64,000 nucleotides of DNA from Affinundibacterium fentianense (GCF_018139545.1 NZ_JAGSPJ010000001.1:124001-188000), one strand, 5' to 3'. Shown: positions 1 through 10,558, counted from the stretch's first letter. Numbers and translations are program-made. The notes: generated by a model from the sequence alone, not told the origin.

Positions 1-610
1 ATTGGCGATGTATCAAGAAGCAATGAAATTCATTCGCCAATTGTCCGCTAACCGTGGCACGGTTTTGATGGTTGGTACTAAGCGTCAAGCGCGCGAGTTG
101 ATCGCTGCTGAAGCAAACCGTGCAGGTATGCCTTTTGTTGATCAACGTTGGTTGGGTGGTATGTTGACTAACTTTAAAACAGTGAAAACATCCATCAAGC
201 GTTTGAAAGATATGGAAGCATCTGTGCAAGATGGTTCTGTTGAGAAGTTGTCTAAAAAAGAAGCGTTGATGTTTCAACGTGAAATGGTTAAGTTGCAAAA
301 ATCCATCGGCGGCATTAAAGATATGCCAGGCGTTCCTGATGCAATTTTCGTGGTAGACGTTGGTTACCATAAAGGCGCGATCACAGAAGCAGCTAAATTG
401 GGTATACCAGTTATCGGTGTAGTTGATACAAACCACTCACCAGAAGGCGTAACTTACATCATTCCAGGTAATGATGATTCTTCTAAAGCGATCGCTTTGT
501 ACGCTCGTGGCGTTGCGGATGCGATTTTGGAAGGCCGTGCAAATGCAGTGAATGAAGTGCTTGAAGCTGTTAAGCCAAGCGATGAGTTTGTTGAAGTAGA
601 ACAGGCTTAA
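1..610 (+). CDS. rpsB: 30S ribosomal protein S2 (5' part outside window)
   Basis: Ribosomal protein S2 of the small subunit, which binds on the 30S surface together with S1. The reading frame is already open at the first base; the codon at position 2 is an internal Leu, and roughly the first 40-45 residues of the family lie upstream of the window. Family motifs visible are [32 protein letters not shown] and the C-terminal [10 protein letters not shown]. It ends in an acidic tail. It is followed by a hairpin terminator and then tsf, the standard bacterial rpsB-tsf pair. Identity is certain; only the start is missing. Confidence 0.98.
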   Translation, partial: LAMYQEAMKFIRQLSANRGTVLMVGTKRQARELIAAEANRAGMPFVDQRWLGGMLTNFKTVKTSIKRLKDMEASVQDGSVEKLSKKEALMFQREMVKLQKSIGGIKDMPGVPDAIFVVDVGYHKGAITEAAKLGIPVIGVVDTNHSPEGVTYIIPGNDDSSKAIALYARGVADAILEGRANAVNEVLEAVKPSDEFVEVEQA

Positions 611-652
611 TTTTTGCGCCGAAGCTTGTTAAAGCGCGGCGTTTAAAAAGCT

Positions 653-687
653 AAAAAGGGGCCAACGCGTGTTTGCCCCTTTTTTTA
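653..687 (+). terminator. Terminator/attenuator between rpsB and tsf
   Basis: GGGGC at 658-662 pairs with GCCCC at 675-679. The flanking A5 and T7 runs extend the stem, and the T tract follows directly. This is a classical intrinsic terminator shape. It probably lets rpsB be transcribed in excess over tsf through partial read-through, since no strong promoter for tsf was identified. Confidence 0.85.
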
Positions 688-709
688 AATCGAATTGATA
701 TTGAACTTG

Positions 710-726
710 TGCATCGTTACGATGCA
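710..726 (+). promoter_or_regulatory. Perfect hairpin in the tsf leader
   Basis: TGCATCG (710-716) and CGATGCA (720-726) form a 7-bp perfect stem with a 3-nt loop. It ends about 8 nt before the AGGAG ribosome binding site (about 734-738) of tsf. There is no T tract, so it is not a terminator. Its place in the leader suggests a translational or mRNA-stability element, or a DNA palindrome bound by a protein. Function is inferred from position only. Confidence 0.4.
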
Positions 727-744
727 ATGAATTAGGAGAGAAAC

Positions 745-1626
745 ATGGCAGCAATTACAGCAGCGATGGTCGGCGAATTACGTGCAAAGACTGATGCGCC
801 AATGATGGAATGCAAAAAAGCATTGACAGAAGCAGAAGGTAACATGGAACGTGCGGAAGAAATCTTGCGCGTTAAATTGGGTAGCAAGGCTTCTAAAGCA
901 GCTTCTCGTGTGACTGCAGAAGGCGTTGTTGCGTCTTATGTTGAAGGTGGCGTAGCTTCTTTGGTGGAAGTTAACTGCGAAACAGACTTCGTGACTAAGA
1001 ACGATGACTTCATCGCATTTGCAAATAAATTGGCAAAATTGGTTGCGGAAAAAAATCCAGCTGACGTTGCAGCATTGTCAGCATTGCCATTGGATGACGG
1101 CACTGTAGAAACAGTACGTGCTGGTTTGATCGGTAAAATCGGTGAAAATATGTCTATCCGTCGTTTCGAACGTTTCGAAACAACAGCAAAAGTGGCGACA
1201 TATTTGCACGGCACACGTATTGGCGTGGTTGTTGATTTTGACGCAGCTGATCACCAAGTTGGTAAAGACGTTGCGATGCATATTGCTGCGATGAAGCCAG
1301 TGTCTTTGTCTACTGAACAAGTTCCTGCTGAATTGATCGAGAAAGAGCGTTCTGTTGCTTCTCAAAAAGCAGCTGAATCTGGTAAACCAGCGGATATCGT
1401 TACTAAGATGGTTGATGGCGCAGTTCAAAAGTTCTTGAAAGAAGTTTCTTTGTTGAACCAACCTTTCGTGAAAAACGACAAGCAAACAGTTGAGCAAATG
1501 TTGCAATCTGTTGGTGCTTCTGTAAAAGCATTTACGATGTTTGTAGTTGGTGAAGGTATTGAGAAGAAGCAAGATGACTTCGCTGCAGAAGTGGCGGCGC
1601 AAGTTGCTGCTGCTAAACAAGCGTAA
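745..1626 (+). CDS. tsf: Translation elongation factor Ts
   Basis: EF-Ts, the guanine nucleotide exchange factor that recycles EF-Tu-GDP in the cytoplasm. The 293-residue length matches the family. The N-terminal UBA-like domain contains the conserved [16 protein letters not shown] stretch, and the signature [14 protein letters not shown] follows at about residues 76-90; the EF-Tu-disrupting DF pair lies in it. The ATG is preceded by AGGAG at about 734-738. It lies between rpsB and pyrH and ends with its own strong terminator. Confidence 0.98.
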   Translation: MAAITAAMVGELRAKTDAPMMECKKALTEAEGNMERAEEILRVKLGSKASKAASRVTAEGVVASYVEGGVASLVEVNCETDFVTKNDDFIAFANKLAKLVAEKNPADVAALSALPLDDGTVETVRAGLIGKIGENMSIRRFERFETTAKVATYLHGTRIGVVVDFDAADHQVGKDVAMHIAAMKPVSLSTEQVPAELIEKERSVASQKAAESGKPADIVTKMVDGAVQKFLKEVSLLNQPFVKNDKQTVEQMLQSVGASVKAFTMFVVGEGIEKKQDDFAAEVAAQVAAAKQA

Positions 1627-1642
1627 GCAAGCATTAAAAGAG

Positions 1643-1667
1643 AACGGGCCGAAAGGCCCGTTTTTTT
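1643..1667 (+). terminator. Intrinsic terminator after tsf
   Basis: AACGGGCC (1643-1650), a GAAA tetraloop and GGCCCGTT (1655-1662) form an 8-bp GC-rich stem running into seven T. This is a textbook rho-independent terminator 17 bases after the tsf stop. It separates the rpsB-tsf unit from the pyrH promoter downstream. Confidence 0.95.
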
Positions 1668-1765
1668 AAGGGAAGTTTAATACTGTTCGTGTTGTAGAAG
1701 TGCTAGATGTGTAAGTGATTATCGCAAGTGTTTTACCTAGGTGCAATGCGTGAGTTGATGCAGAG

Positions 1766-1794
1766 TTGACCACCCAGAATTTTTGCAATAATGT
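1766..1794 (+). promoter_or_regulatory. Sigma70-type promoter for pyrH
   Basis: TTGACC at 1766-1771 and TAATGT at 1789-1794 are separated by exactly 17 bases. Transcription would start near 1800, leaving a short leader that holds the AAAGGAG at 1806-1812. The promoter overlaps the upstream in-frame ATG at 1791, which supports the downstream GTG at 1821 as the true pyrH start. Confidence 0.7.
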
Positions 1795-1820
1795 CTTTTA
1801 AACTTAAAGGAGCCCAGACC

Positions 1821-2537
1821 GTGACTAAACCAGCTTATAAGCGTGTGCTTTTAAAACTTTCTGGCGAGGCCCTAATGGGTGATGATGCTTATGGTATCAA
1901 TCGCTCTACCATCGAACGTATGGTGGCGGATGTCGCTGAAGTTTCCCGTATGGGTGTTGAACTAGCTATCGTGATTGGTGGTGGCAATATTTTCCGAGGT
2001 GTTGCTCCTGGCGCACAGGGAATGGATCGTGCCACTGCCGACTATATGGGCATGTTGGCGACTGTGATGAACTCACTCGCATTGGGCGATGCGATGCGTC
2101 AAGTGGGTATCACCGCCCGCGTGATGTCAGCGATCGCGATTGAGCAAGTGGTGGAGCCTTATGTACGCCCCAAAGCCTTGCAGTATCTGGAAGAAGGTAA
2201 GGTCGTGATTTTTGCTGCTGGTACTGGCAATCCTTTTTTTACGACTGATACTGCCGCAGCGCTGCGCGGCTCTGAAATTGGTGCTGAGTTGGTGCTGAAA
2301 GCAACGAAAGTGGATGGCGTATACACTGCAGATCCAAAAAAAGATCCGACAGCTACGCGTTATTCGACGATTTCATTTGATGAGGCGATTGCGCGTCATT
2401 TGCAGGTGATGGACGCTACAGCATTCGCTTTGTGTCGCGATCAAAAATTACCGATTAAAGTCTTTTCTATCGTAAAGCCGGGCGCTCTAAAAAATCTCAT
2501 TATGGGTGGAGACGAAGGTACCTTAGTCCACGTATAA
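1821..2537 (+). CDS. pyrH: UMP kinase
   Basis: Phosphorylates UMP to UDP with ATP in pyrimidine biosynthesis. It is a hexameric amino-acid-kinase-fold enzyme, normally inhibited by UTP. Motifs: [13 protein letters not shown] near the N-terminus, the [10 protein letters not shown] nucleotide loop, and the DTAAALRG and [10 protein letters not shown] segments. The open frame extends up to an ATG at 1791, but that codon is part of the likely -10 box. A GTG at 1821 with AAAGGAG eight bases upstream gives the usual 238-residue length, so I chose it. It has its own promoter after the tsf terminator and begins the frr-uppS-cdsA-dxr-rseP run. Confidence 0.96.
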   Translation: MTKPAYKRVLLKLSGEALMGDDAYGINRSTIERMVADVAEVSRMGVELAIVIGGGNIFRGVAPGAQGMDRATADYMGMLATVMNSLALGDAMRQVGITARVMSAIAIEQVVEPYVRPKALQYLEEGKVVIFAAGTGNPFFTTDTAAALRGSEIGAELVLKATKVDGVYTADPKKDPTATRYSTISFDEAIARHLQVMDATAFALCRDQKLPIKVFSIVKPGALKNLIMGGDEGTLVHV

Positions 2538-2600
2538 TGCGCGGTTTTGGGTCGTGTTGAGATCCTAATTTATTACAGCAAATTTATTTATTGAGGTGAA

Positions 2601-2618
2601 TGAGAGCGTAAGCTCTCA
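2601..2618. repeat. Short inverted repeat between pyrH and frr
   Basis: TGAGAGC (2601-2607) and GCTCTCA (2612-2618) form a 7-bp stem with a 4-base loop, about 15 bases before the GAGGAG ribosome binding site of frr. No T run follows. It could be a processing site or a leader structure for frr; no function can be assigned. Confidence 0.35.
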
Positions 2619-2643
2619 TTCTCATTTAGTTGAGGAGTAAATC

Positions 2644-3204
2644 ATGACAATTGCCAGTGTTAAAAGTAGCGCCGATCAGCGCATGCAAAAATCGATAGAA
2701 ACCTTAAAGTCTGATTTGTCCAAGGTTCGTACTGGGCGTGCCCACACAGGTATCTTGGATCACGTGATGGTAGATTACTATGGTTCTCCTACGAATATTT
2801 CGCAAGTGGCGAACATCACTTTGATCGACGCGCGTACGATTGGTGTTCAGCCATGGGAAAAGAAAATGCTCAGCGTGATCGAAAAAGCAATTCGTGAATC
2901 GGATTTGGGATTAAATCCCGCATCGCAAGGCGATTTAATTCGTGTTCCAACGCCACCGTTGACAGAAGAGCGTCGTAAAGAAATGGTGAAGCTGGTTAAG
3001 ACCGAAGGCGAGGACGCTAAAATTGCAGTGCGCAACATACGCCGCGATGCCAACGAAGCATTGAAAAAAATGCTGAAAGAAAAAGAGATTTCCGAAGATG
3101 ATGAGCGCCGTGCGCAAGATGATATCCAAAAACTCACGGATAAATTCGTTGCAGAAGTTGACAAGCTGTTAGCTGAAAAGGAAAAAGAAGTTTTGACAGT
3201 TTAA
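2644..3204 (+). CDS. frr: Ribosome recycling factor
   Basis: Acts with EF-G to split post-termination ribosomes. At 186 residues it matches the family. Conserved features: [13 protein letters not shown] in the first long helix, [16 protein letters not shown] in the small domain [12 protein letters not shown], and the terminal helix with the [14 protein letters not shown] region. GAGGAG lies at about 2633-2638, five bases before the ATG. It sits in the conserved pyrH-frr-uppS order. Confidence 0.98.
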   Translation: MTIASVKSSADQRMQKSIETLKSDLSKVRTGRAHTGILDHVMVDYYGSPTNISQVANITLIDARTIGVQPWEKKMLSVIEKAIRESDLGLNPASQGDLIRVPTPPLTEERRKEMVKLVKTEGEDAKIAVRNIRRDANEALKKMLKEKEISEDDERRAQDDIQKLTDKFVAEVDKLLAEKEKEVLTV

Positions 3205-3243
3205 GTCGTCTTACTTTTTTCCCCTTTTCTGATTTGGAGTTTC

Positions 3244-3999
3244 ATGATTTATACCAGTTCAACGAAGTCTGTGCCTGACCACGAGCAAATGCCACAGCAC
3301 GTTGCGATCATTATGGATGGCAATGGGCGATGGGCAACCAAGCGTTTTTTGCCAAGGGTCGCAGGTCACGTTAAAGGCGTGGATGCGGTTCGTGGCGTCG
3401 TTGAAGCTTGTATCAAGCGTGGCATACGCTATTTAACTCTATTTGCATTTAGCTCGGAAAACTGGCGTCGGCCTGAAGAAGAAGTTTCATTGTTGATGCG
3501 TCTATTTGTTACTGCCTTAGAAAAGGAAGTGAAGAAGATGCATGAGAACCAAATCTGCTTGAAAATCGTGGGTGATCTCTCTCGTTTTGACCAACACTTG
3601 CAAGAGGCAATTCGCCAGGCAGAGCAACTTACTGCGGGAAATCAACGATTAACCGTTACGGTCTGTGCGAATTATGGTGGGCGGTGGGATATTTTGCAGG
3701 CCGTGAATAAGTTGCAGTCCGACGGTGTTGCACCGGCCCTAGTTACAGAAGAAATGCTTGCAGCAAACTTGGCGATGGCATATGCGCCTGAGCCAGATTT
3801 ATTTATCAGGACAGGCGGCGAAACTCGAATTTCGAATTTCTTGCTGTGGCAGTTGGCTTACACGGAATTGTTTTTCACGAATACATTTTGGCCTGATTTT
3901 GATGGAAAGTCGCTCGATGAAGCGATCGTTTCTTATCAATCGCGCGAACGACGATTTGGACGAACGAGTGCGCAAGTTAGCCGTGAAACTGACGCATAA
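3244..3999 (+). CDS. uppS: Di-trans,poly-cis-undecaprenyl diphosphate synthase
   Basis: A cis-prenyltransferase that condenses isopentenyl diphosphate units onto farnesyl diphosphate to make undecaprenyl diphosphate, the lipid carrier for peptidoglycan and O-antigen. At 251 residues it is normal in length. Key motifs are [10 protein letters not shown] (catalytic Asp, about residues 22-31), [10 protein letters not shown], and the C-terminal [15 protein letters not shown] with the diphosphate-binding Arg residues. A TTTGGAG ribosome binding site precedes the ATG. It is followed by cdsA and dxr, so lipid carrier, phospholipid and MEP-pathway genes lie together. Confidence 0.97.
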   Translation: MIYTSSTKSVPDHEQMPQHVAIIMDGNGRWATKRFLPRVAGHVKGVDAVRGVVEACIKRGIRYLTLFAFSSENWRRPEEEVSLLMRLFVTALEKEVKKMHENQICLKIVGDLSRFDQHLQEAIRQAEQLTAGNQRLTVTVCANYGGRWDILQAVNKLQSDGVAPALVTEEMLAANLAMAYAPEPDLFIRTGGETRISNFLLWQLAYTELFFTNTFWPDFDGKSLDEAIVSYQSRERRFGRTSAQVSRETDA

Positions 4000-4125
4000 T
4001 TGCTAATCCTTGATCTTAATTTAATTTAGATTTGTGCCTTGTGTTTTTTGACCTTAGCTCTGTTTGGGTTCGGTGCGTATTCTCGTGTGGTACTTTGAAG
4101 GTTCGCTATTTTATAGATTGCTAAT

Positions 4126-4953
4126 ATGCTCAAAACTAGAATCATTACTGCTTTAGTCTTGTTAATCATTTTGGTGCCAATTTTATTTTCTGGTTCTAGC
4201 TTGGCGTTTACGACAGCAGCGGCTATTTTTTTGGGTGCTGCAATGTGGGAAAGTCAGCGTCTTTTTAATAAGCCTGGTGCGATTATCATCTCGTTGGTAT
4301 GGTCACTCGCTTTTGCTTATTTGACCCTACAGACTACCAATTTTTCTTTGCAAACCTTATTCACTGTATGCGTGTTGTTCTGGGTGTTTGGGCTAATACC
4401 GAGTTTGAGATTTGGATTGCCAAGCATCGATAGCTTTGCAAGTGGTTTGATCAGTGGAATTTACGCTGTTGCTATCTTTGGTTGTTTCGTCGCAATGAGT
4501 TTCTTATTCGGAAAATCTGCGCAACTTTTACTGTCGGTGTTGGCAATCGTTTGGGTCGCAGATATTGGGGCTTATTTCGTCGGTAAGGCGATCGGAAAAC
4601 GAAAATTGGCGCCTAGTATCTCACCAGGCAAGTCTTGGGAAGGCGCGATTGGCGGAGCGTGCCTTGTACTAGGTTTCGCTACGCTTTGTGTGTTTTTACC
4701 TATGCTGTCGAACACCTTCCCTGCGAAATTATATTCCCATCAAGGAGCAGTCGTAACGGTGTTGATTATGTTATTGATTGCAACCGCAAGCGTCATCGGG
4801 GATTTGTTTGAATCGCTTTTAAAGCGCCGCATCGGCATGAAAGATAGTAGCCACCTTCTACCTGGGCATGGCGGCGTGCTGGATCGCATTGATGCGCTGA
4901 TTCCCGTTTTACCATTGGCAGCGATGTTCGTTGCGATTTGGGGTTTGTCATAA
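4126..4953 (+). CDS. cdsA: Phosphatidate cytidylyltransferase (CDP-diglyceride synthase)
   Basis: An integral inner-membrane enzyme making CDP-diacylglycerol from phosphatidate and CTP, the branch point of phospholipid synthesis. The 275 residues contain about seven to eight hydrophobic segments. The family signature is present near the C-terminus: [12 protein letters not shown], then [17 protein letters not shown] and [12 protein letters not shown] with the metal-binding acidic residues. It lies 126 bases after uppS, and dxr starts 32 bases after its stop. Confidence 0.95.
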   Translation: MLKTRIITALVLLIILVPILFSGSSLAFTTAAAIFLGAAMWESQRLFNKPGAIIISLVWSLAFAYLTLQTTNFSLQTLFTVCVLFWVFGLIPSLRFGLPSIDSFASGLISGIYAVAIFGCFVAMSFLFGKSAQLLLSVLAIVWVADIGAYFVGKAIGKRKLAPSISPGKSWEGAIGGACLVLGFATLCVFLPMLSNTFPAKLYSHQGAVVTVLIMLLIATASVIGDLFESLLKRRIGMKDSSHLLPGHGGVLDRIDALIPVLPLAAMFVAIWGLS

Positions 4954-4985
4954 TTGCTACGTCTCTTGTTTGGCGCGCTCAACCT

Positions 4986-6173
4986 ATGCAAAAACAAAGA
5001 ATTTGTATTTTAGGCTCAACCGGCTCCATTGGTGTTTCTACTCTCGATGTCATCGCTCGTCACCCCGAACGCTATGAAGTATTTGCACTGACTGCGCATT
5101 CGCAAGTGCAAAAAATAGCGCAACAATGCTTAGAATTTGGACCACGATTTGCTGTCGTTGCAAATGAAGCGCGAGCAAAAGAACTGAAAGAGATGTTTGC
5201 GGAATTAAAGATCTCCACCCAAGTTCTGTTTGGTTCACAGGCGCTTTGTGATGTGGCCAGTGCAGACGAATGTGATGTGGTGATGGCAGCGATCGTGGGG
5301 GCAGCCGGACTACCACCGTCATTAGCTGCAGCAGAGGCCGGCAAGCGTATACTTCTCGCCAATAAAGAAGCCTTGGTCATGTCTGGGCAATTGTTTATCG
5401 ATGCAGTGGCGAAAAACAAGGCAACGTTGTTGCCCATCGATAGCGAACATAACGCAATTTTTCAGTGTTTGCCATCGACTTTTCAGCGTGACTTGCAAGT
5501 AAGTGGAATAGAAAAAATCATACTTACTGCTTCCGGTGGGCCATTTTTACATCGCGATATAGGAAGTTTGTCGGATGTGACGCCCGCGGAGGCGATAGCG
5601 CATCCGAATTGGGTAATGGGGCGTAAGATTTCGGTTGATTCTGCGACGATGATGAATAAGGGCTTGGAAGTTATCGAAGCCCATTGGTTGTTTGGCGCAG
5701 CCCATGACAAAATCGAAGTGCTGATACACCCACAAAGTTTGATTCATTCCATGGTTTCCTATTCCGATGGATCACTCTTAGCGCAGTTGGGGAATCCTGA
5801 TATGCGAACACCGATTGCCTATGGATTGGCCTATCCCGAAAGAATAAATTCTGGCGTTGAGGCGCTAGATTTGAGTCAATTCCTACAACTTAATTTCTTT
5901 AAGCCAAATTTTGAACGTTTTCCATGCCTACGTTTGGCATACGAAGCCTTGCGAGTCGGTGGTGCCGCGCCAGCAATTTTGAATGCGGCAAATGAAATAG
6001 CGGTTGAGGCATTTCTAAGCGCCAAACTAGGATTTATGCAAATTGAGGCTGTTGTTGCAGAAACGCTAGGGCAAATTGCCTCCTCGAGTTTACCCGACCT
6101 GACCGCAGTGTTGGAAATTGATCAAGAAGCTCGTCAATTTGCGAGTCATACCGTGGCAAGAATGGGAGCATAA
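4986..6173 (+). CDS. dxr: 1-deoxy-D-xylulose 5-phosphate reductoisomerase
   Basis: The second enzyme of the MEP isoprenoid pathway; it converts DXP to MEP with NADPH and a divalent metal. From ATG 4986 the protein is 395 residues, the normal size. The frame stays open to a TTG at 4938, but the NADPH motif [11 protein letters not shown] must lie close to the N-terminus, which the 4986 start gives. Other motifs are [11 protein letters not shown], the metal-binding [13 protein letters not shown], and TASGGPF. The ribosome binding site is weak, suggesting coupling to cdsA. It supplies precursors for the undecaprenyl carrier made by the neighbouring uppS. Confidence 0.96.
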   Translation: MQKQRICILGSTGSIGVSTLDVIARHPERYEVFALTAHSQVQKIAQQCLEFGPRFAVVANEARAKELKEMFAELKISTQVLFGSQALCDVASADECDVVMAAIVGAAGLPPSLAAAEAGKRILLANKEALVMSGQLFIDAVAKNKATLLPIDSEHNAIFQCLPSTFQRDLQVSGIEKIILTASGGPFLHRDIGSLSDVTPAEAIAHPNWVMGRKISVDSATMMNKGLEVIEAHWLFGAAHDKIEVLIHPQSLIHSMVSYSDGSLLAQLGNPDMRTPIAYGLAYPERINSGVEALDLSQFLQLNFFKPNFERFPCLRLAYEALRVGGAAPAILNAANEIAVEAFLSAKLGFMQIEAVVAETLGQIASSSLPDLTAVLEIDQEARQFASHTVARMGA

Positions 6174-6174
6174 A

Positions 6175-7548
6175 ATGCTGATGATATTCTTGCAAAAGGC
6201 GCTTGCATTTATTTTTGCGCTGGGAATTTTAATCACCTTTCACGAGTTTGGACATTACTTCATTGCTCGGCTTTGTGGCGTGCGAGTCTTGCGATTTTCG
6301 ATCGGGATTGGAAGACCAATTTGGAGCAAGAAGTTTGCGAATAGCGAGACGGAATGGATGATCTCTGCGATTCCACTTGGCGGCTATGTTAAATTTCTTG
6401 ATTCCCGCGAAATAGATACCAGCCGGATGAGCGATCCAGAGCTTGCTGGAGACTTTTTGAAACAGTCGGTATGGAAACGTATTGCCATTGTCGCTGCGGG
6501 TCCATTGTTTAATTTTCTCTTAGCGATTTTCGTGTTTTGGGCCTTATTTATGCACGGGACCTCCGATCCTGTCGCGAAAGTAAGGGTCGCGTCGAGTCAC
6601 TCCACCGCGTTTGTAGCAGGCGTGCGGCATGGTGACATAATTCGGAAGATTAACGATGAATCTGTCCAGTCATGGTCTGACATGCGTTGGAAAATTCTTC
6701 AGGCTGGTTTAGATCGGCAGGAGGTTAGGCTGCTGGTTGAGAGGAAAAATCCAGACCGGCCGGTGAGTTTAAATCAAATTGAAATTAAGCTTCCGTTACA
6801 ACAATTGACAAGCTCTGATTTTGAATCGGATTTCTTGTACAAATTGGGATTGGAAATTTTCCGACCAGCCGCAATCCTAAGCGCAGTTTCCCCAAATGGC
6901 CCAGCTGATAAAGCTGGTCTAAAGGCGGGTGATCAAATTCTTGCAATTGATTCTAATCCGGTTCTCGATAGCCTTGCATTTAAAGAAATCGTCAACGCTT
7001 CGCCGAATAAATCGTTGAATTTGTTGGTGTTAGGCAGCGGGCAAGAATTCGAACTAACGATTACTCCTGAAGCGGCATTAGAAAATGGGAAGCAAGTTGG
7101 GAGGGTTCAGGTTGTCCCTTTATCGACCATAGAGATGACTGAGTTACGTTATTCGATGTTTGATGCTTTGCTGCATGCAAGTGTTAGAACCTGGGATACA
7201 AGTGTTCTTACCCTTAAAATGATAGGGAAAATGTTGATCGGTGAGGTCTCTTGGAGAAATATAACAGGGCCAATAACGATCGCAGATTTTGCTGGTCAAA
7301 CCGCAAAGAATGGCTGGATCAGCTATCTTCAATTCATTGCACTGATTAGCATTAGCCTTGGTGTGATGAATTTGCTGCCTATTCCTGTGTTAGATGGCGG
7401 TCATTTGTTGTATTATTCGCTGGAAGTTTTAACTGGAAGACCAATTCCGGAGAAATATGTAGAGATGGCGCAGCGAGGAGGGCTAACTGTGCTGTTGTGT
7501 TTAATGCTTGTTGCTTTTTTTAATGACATCATCAGACAGATGTCATAA
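6175..7548 (+). CDS. rseP: RIP-family zinc metalloprotease RseP
   Basis: A site-2 intramembrane protease of the inner membrane that cuts anti-sigma factor RseA in the sigma-E envelope-stress response and clears remnant signal peptides. The zinc motif HEFGH is at about residues 23-27 in the first membrane helix, and the third ligand region LPIPVLDGGH is near the C-terminus. The GPLFNFLLA loop and two PDZ domains (about residues 110-300) lie between. Start ATG 6175 has GGGAG about six bases upstream; the open frame extends further up inside dxr, but that part is not family-like. It begins one base after the dxr stop, and bamA follows, the usual envelope order. Confidence 0.96.
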   Translation: MLMIFLQKALAFIFALGILITFHEFGHYFIARLCGVRVLRFSIGIGRPIWSKKFANSETEWMISAIPLGGYVKFLDSREIDTSRMSDPELAGDFLKQSVWKRIAIVAAGPLFNFLLAIFVFWALFMHGTSDPVAKVRVASSHSTAFVAGVRHGDIIRKINDESVQSWSDMRWKILQAGLDRQEVRLLVERKNPDRPVSLNQIEIKLPLQQLTSSDFESDFLYKLGLEIFRPAAILSAVSPNGPADKAGLKAGDQILAIDSNPVLDSLAFKEIVNASPNKSLNLLVLGSGQEFELTITPEAALENGKQVGRVQVVPLSTIEMTELRYSMFDALLHASVRTWDTSVLTLKMIGKMLIGEVSWRNITGPITIADFAGQTAKNGWISYLQFIALISISLGVMNLLPIPVLDGGHLLYYSLEVLTGRPIPEKYVEMAQRGGLTVLLCLMLVAFFNDIIRQMS

Positions 7549-7615
7549 TACTGATTGTCTAGATTGAAATTGTAAAAAAGTAATAAAGTAGAAATATAGA
7601 GACTGATAAACCCCA

Positions 7616-9970
7616 ATGAAATTACCATTAGAGAATTTAACTTTGCCAGCATTTCCTCGTCACCTCCTCTCCGCTGCAGCCTTAGCCTTGTGTTCTGGTC
7701 ACGCCCTCGCCATTGAACCATTTACAGTGAAAGAAATTCGAGTTGAAGGATTGCAAAGAACGGAAGCTGGAACGGTTTTCAGTTACCTGCCTGTTCGTGT
7801 CGGTGAAGTGTTTAACGATGCGAAAAGTACTGCGGCGATCAAAGCATTATTTGCAACAGGATTCTTTAAAGATGTCCAAATTGAAGTTGAAGACGGCGTC
7901 TTAGTCGTCTTGTTGGATGAGCGTCCAACAATTTCCACCGTGGATTTCACCGGAACAAAAGAGTTTGAGAAGGATCAACTTGTCAAAGCCTTGAAAGATA
8001 TCGGTGTCGGTGAAACTAGGATTTTTGATAAAGCGACCGTTGAGCGTGCAGAACAAGAGTTGAAGAAACAATACTTGTCACGCGGTTTGTACGGCGCCCA
8101 AATAACGACAACCATCACGCCGATTGAACGAAATCGTGTGAACGTGACTTTTGCCGTTGATGAAGGTGACGTCGCCAAAATTGCGCAAATCAACATTATT
8201 GGGAATAAGGCATTTTCTGATAGTGAACTAAAAGAAATGTTGGCTCTAAGTACACCTACTTGGTTTAGTTGGTACTCAAAAGCCGATCAGTATTCCAAAC
8301 AAAAGCTGTCTGGTGACGTTGAGACGATCAGATCGTTCTATCAAAACCGCGGTTACCTCGAAATGCAGGTCACGTCGACGCAAATCTCTATTACACCTGA
8401 TAAAAAGCAAGTCTATATTACGATTAATATCGACGAAGGCGATAAATATAAAATTAGCGATATTCGCATCGAAGGCGAAACATTTGGACGAGAAGCAGAG
8501 TTAGCGTCGCTGATGCTGTTGAAGAACAGTGACACGTATAACGCAGCGTTACTCACGGCCAGTACAAAGAGAATTTCGGATCGCATGGGCAATTTTGGCT
8601 ACGCTTTTGCGAACGTGGTTGCCAACCCATTGATTGATAAAGAAAAGAAAGAAGTTGCGTTCACAATTTTCGTTGATCCGGGTAAGCGTGTTTATGTTCG
8701 TCGAATTAATTTGGCAGGAAATACACGTACTCGTGATGAAGTGATTCGCCGTGAATTCCGTCAGTTTGAAGGTTCTTGGTACGATGGTGAAAAAATTAAA
8801 ATTTCACGCGACCGCGTGGAGTATTTAGGTTTCTTCAAAGAAGTCACGGTTGATACACCTGAGGTGCCAACCAGTATTGATCAGGTAGATGTCAATTTGA
8901 CTGTGACTGAGAAGCCAACAGGTAACATTATGATTGGTGCGGGCTATTCAAGTGCTGAAAAAGTGACGATTACCGGTTCGATTCAGCAAGTCAATGCGTT
9001 TGGTAGTGGTGATACGATAGGTTTGGATATTAACACCAGCAAATATAATCGCACAGTCGCTGTAACGCACGTTGACCCTTATGTGACCGATGATGGGATT
9101 AGCCGGAGTATTGATGCTTACGTCCGTACTTCTTTGCCACCGATTGGATCGTATGGATATTATCGGATTCAATCATCGGGCGGGAATCTTCGTTACGGCA
9201 TTCCTTTTTCAGAATTAGATACGGTGTTCTTTGGTATTGGTCTAGAACGCTCAAAAATTGACACCTACGTTGATAGCCCATATCGCTATAAGAAATATGT
9301 AGCGGACTATGGTGGTAGCGGTATCGTAAAGGATACAGCGAACGCGGCTTGGGGTATTGGTACTGCCACGAACGACTCGATTCCCTTATCGGTTGCTTGG
9401 CAACGCGATAGCCGAGATAACATCATGACACCGTCGATTGGTCGTTATCAACGAATTAATTTGGAATTGTCAGCGTATGGCGAATTCAAATACTATCGCG
9501 CAATTTATAAACATGAGTACTTTAAGCCGATTTATCGTTCCGTCATCTTGGCGATGAATGGTGAATTGAATTATGGACATGGCCTAGGTGGCAAGCCTTA
9601 TCCATTGTTTAAGAATTTTTACGCAGGTGGTATTGGTTCTGTACGTGGATATGAACCTGGTTCATTGGGAACAAAAGACCCGAATAATGATACTCTCGGC
9701 GGCTCGACTAGGGTTGTAGGTAATGTTGAATTGCAAATTCCTTTCCCTGGTGCGGATAAGTCTTTGCGTTGGTTCACTTTCTTTGACGTCGGAAATGTGT
9801 TTGATGAAGGACAAAAAGTTCGTGCACAAGATCTAAGAACGTCGATCGGTATGGGTATCAGCTGGATTTCTCCTATGGGCCCATTAAAATTGAGTTTTGG
9901 TAAAGCATTGAATGCCAAACCAGAGGATAGACGTCAAGGGTTCCAGTTCACAATGGGCACGGGTTTCTAA
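7616..9970 (+). CDS. bamA: Outer membrane protein assembly factor BamA
   Basis: The central subunit of the BAM complex, which inserts beta-barrel proteins into the outer membrane. The 784 residues comprise a signal peptide (cleavage likely after SGHALA, about residue 32), five POTRA repeats in the periplasm (about residues 33-440), and a C-terminal 16-stranded Omp85 barrel. The barrel includes the conserved GGIGSVRGYEPGSLG loop (VRGY/F motif, loop L6) and ends in an aromatic Phe, the usual barrel C-terminus. It is flanked by rseP and skp, the standard order. Confidence 0.97.
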   Translation: MKLPLENLTLPAFPRHLLSAAALALCSGHALAIEPFTVKEIRVEGLQRTEAGTVFSYLPVRVGEVFNDAKSTAAIKALFATGFFKDVQIEVEDGVLVVLLDERPTISTVDFTGTKEFEKDQLVKALKDIGVGETRIFDKATVERAEQELKKQYLSRGLYGAQITTTITPIERNRVNVTFAVDEGDVAKIAQINIIGNKAFSDSELKEMLALSTPTWFSWYSKADQYSKQKLSGDVETIRSFYQNRGYLEMQVTSTQISITPDKKQVYITINIDEGDKYKISDIRIEGETFGREAELASLMLLKNSDTYNAALLTASTKRISDRMGNFGYAFANVVANPLIDKEKKEVAFTIFVDPGKRVYVRRINLAGNTRTRDEVIRREFRQFEGSWYDGEKIKISRDRVEYLGFFKEVTVDTPEVPTSIDQVDVNLTVTEKPTGNIMIGAGYSSAEKVTITGSIQQVNAFGSGDTIGLDINTSKYNRTVAVTHVDPYVTDDGISRSIDAYVRTSLPPIGSYGYYRIQSSGGNLRYGIPFSELDTVFFGIGLERSKIDTYVDSPYRYKKYVADYGGSGIVKDTANAAWGIGTATNDSIPLSVAWQRDSRDNIMTPSIGRYQRINLELSAYGEFKYYRAIYKHEYFKPIYRSVILAMNGELNYGHGLGGKPYPLFKNFYAGGIGSVRGYEPGSLGTKDPNNDTLGGSTRVVGNVELQIPFPGADKSLRWFTFFDVGNVFDEGQKVRAQDLRTSIGMGISWISPMGPLKLSFGKALNAKPEDRRQGFQFTMGTGF

Positions 9971-10037
9971 TTACGGTCTCGAATAGAGCATGCGTCTGGC
10001 TCCGGTTTAAAATGAAGTGTGTAATGTGGAGAATATT

Positions 10038-10556
10038 TTGAGTCACATATCTAATCCATCCAAGTATTTACGTAATCTTTTGTTAGGTGCAGTTTCGCTC
10101 TTTGCGTTCGCACAAGTTCAAGCTCAGGATTTTAAGATCGCTTTTTTTAATGGGCAGCGTGTATTGGATGAGTCAGCGCCAGCTAAATTGGCTTCTTCAA
10201 GAATTGAACAAGAATTCTCTAAACGTAAAAAAGATCTCGACGAGGTCAACGAGCGTTTTCGCAACGCTTATCGGAAGTATGAAAAAGATGCTCCGTCGCT
10301 ATCGGAGAGTGAAAGATTACGCCGTCAACGCGAATTGACCGAAATGGATCAGGATTTCAATCGAAAACAACGCATTTTCAATGAAGATCTTGCACAACGT
10401 CGTCAAGAAGAAGCGATTGCGCTAGGCGAACGTGCGTTGAAAATCGTGCGTCAAATTGCGGAAGCAGAGAAAATCGACATCGTTGTGCAAGACGCTTCTT
10501 ACGTCAATCCTCGTATCGACATTACAGATAAAGTACTGAAAGCACTATCCAAATAA
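10038..10556 (+). CDS. skp: Periplasmic chaperone Skp/OmpH family
   Basis: A trimeric periplasmic holdase that carries unfolded outer-membrane proteins to BamA. A signal peptide of about 30 residues ends in AQVQA. The rest is a long charged coiled coil (about residues 50-140) rich in Lys, Arg, Glu and Gln, as in OmpH proteins. The open frame begins at GTG 10017; I prefer TTG 10038 because GGAG at 10028-10031 lies six bases upstream and the resulting 172 residues have a compact signal peptide. GTG 10026 is an alternative. It is followed by lpxD after two bases, so it is co-transcribed with the lipid A genes. Confidence 0.93.
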   Translation: MSHISNPSKYLRNLLLGAVSLFAFAQVQAQDFKIAFFNGQRVLDESAPAKLASSRIEQEFSKRKKDLDEVNERFRNAYRKYEKDAPSLSESERLRRQRELTEMDQDFNRKQRIFNEDLAQRRQEEAIALGERALKIVRQIAEAEKIDIVVQDASYVNPRIDITDKVLKALSK

Positions 10557-10558
10557 AA

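Noticed and set aside
1791..1820. Upstream ATG of pyrH at 1791
   Set aside because: It lies in the -10 box of the likely promoter and has no ribosome binding site; GTG 1821 fits better.
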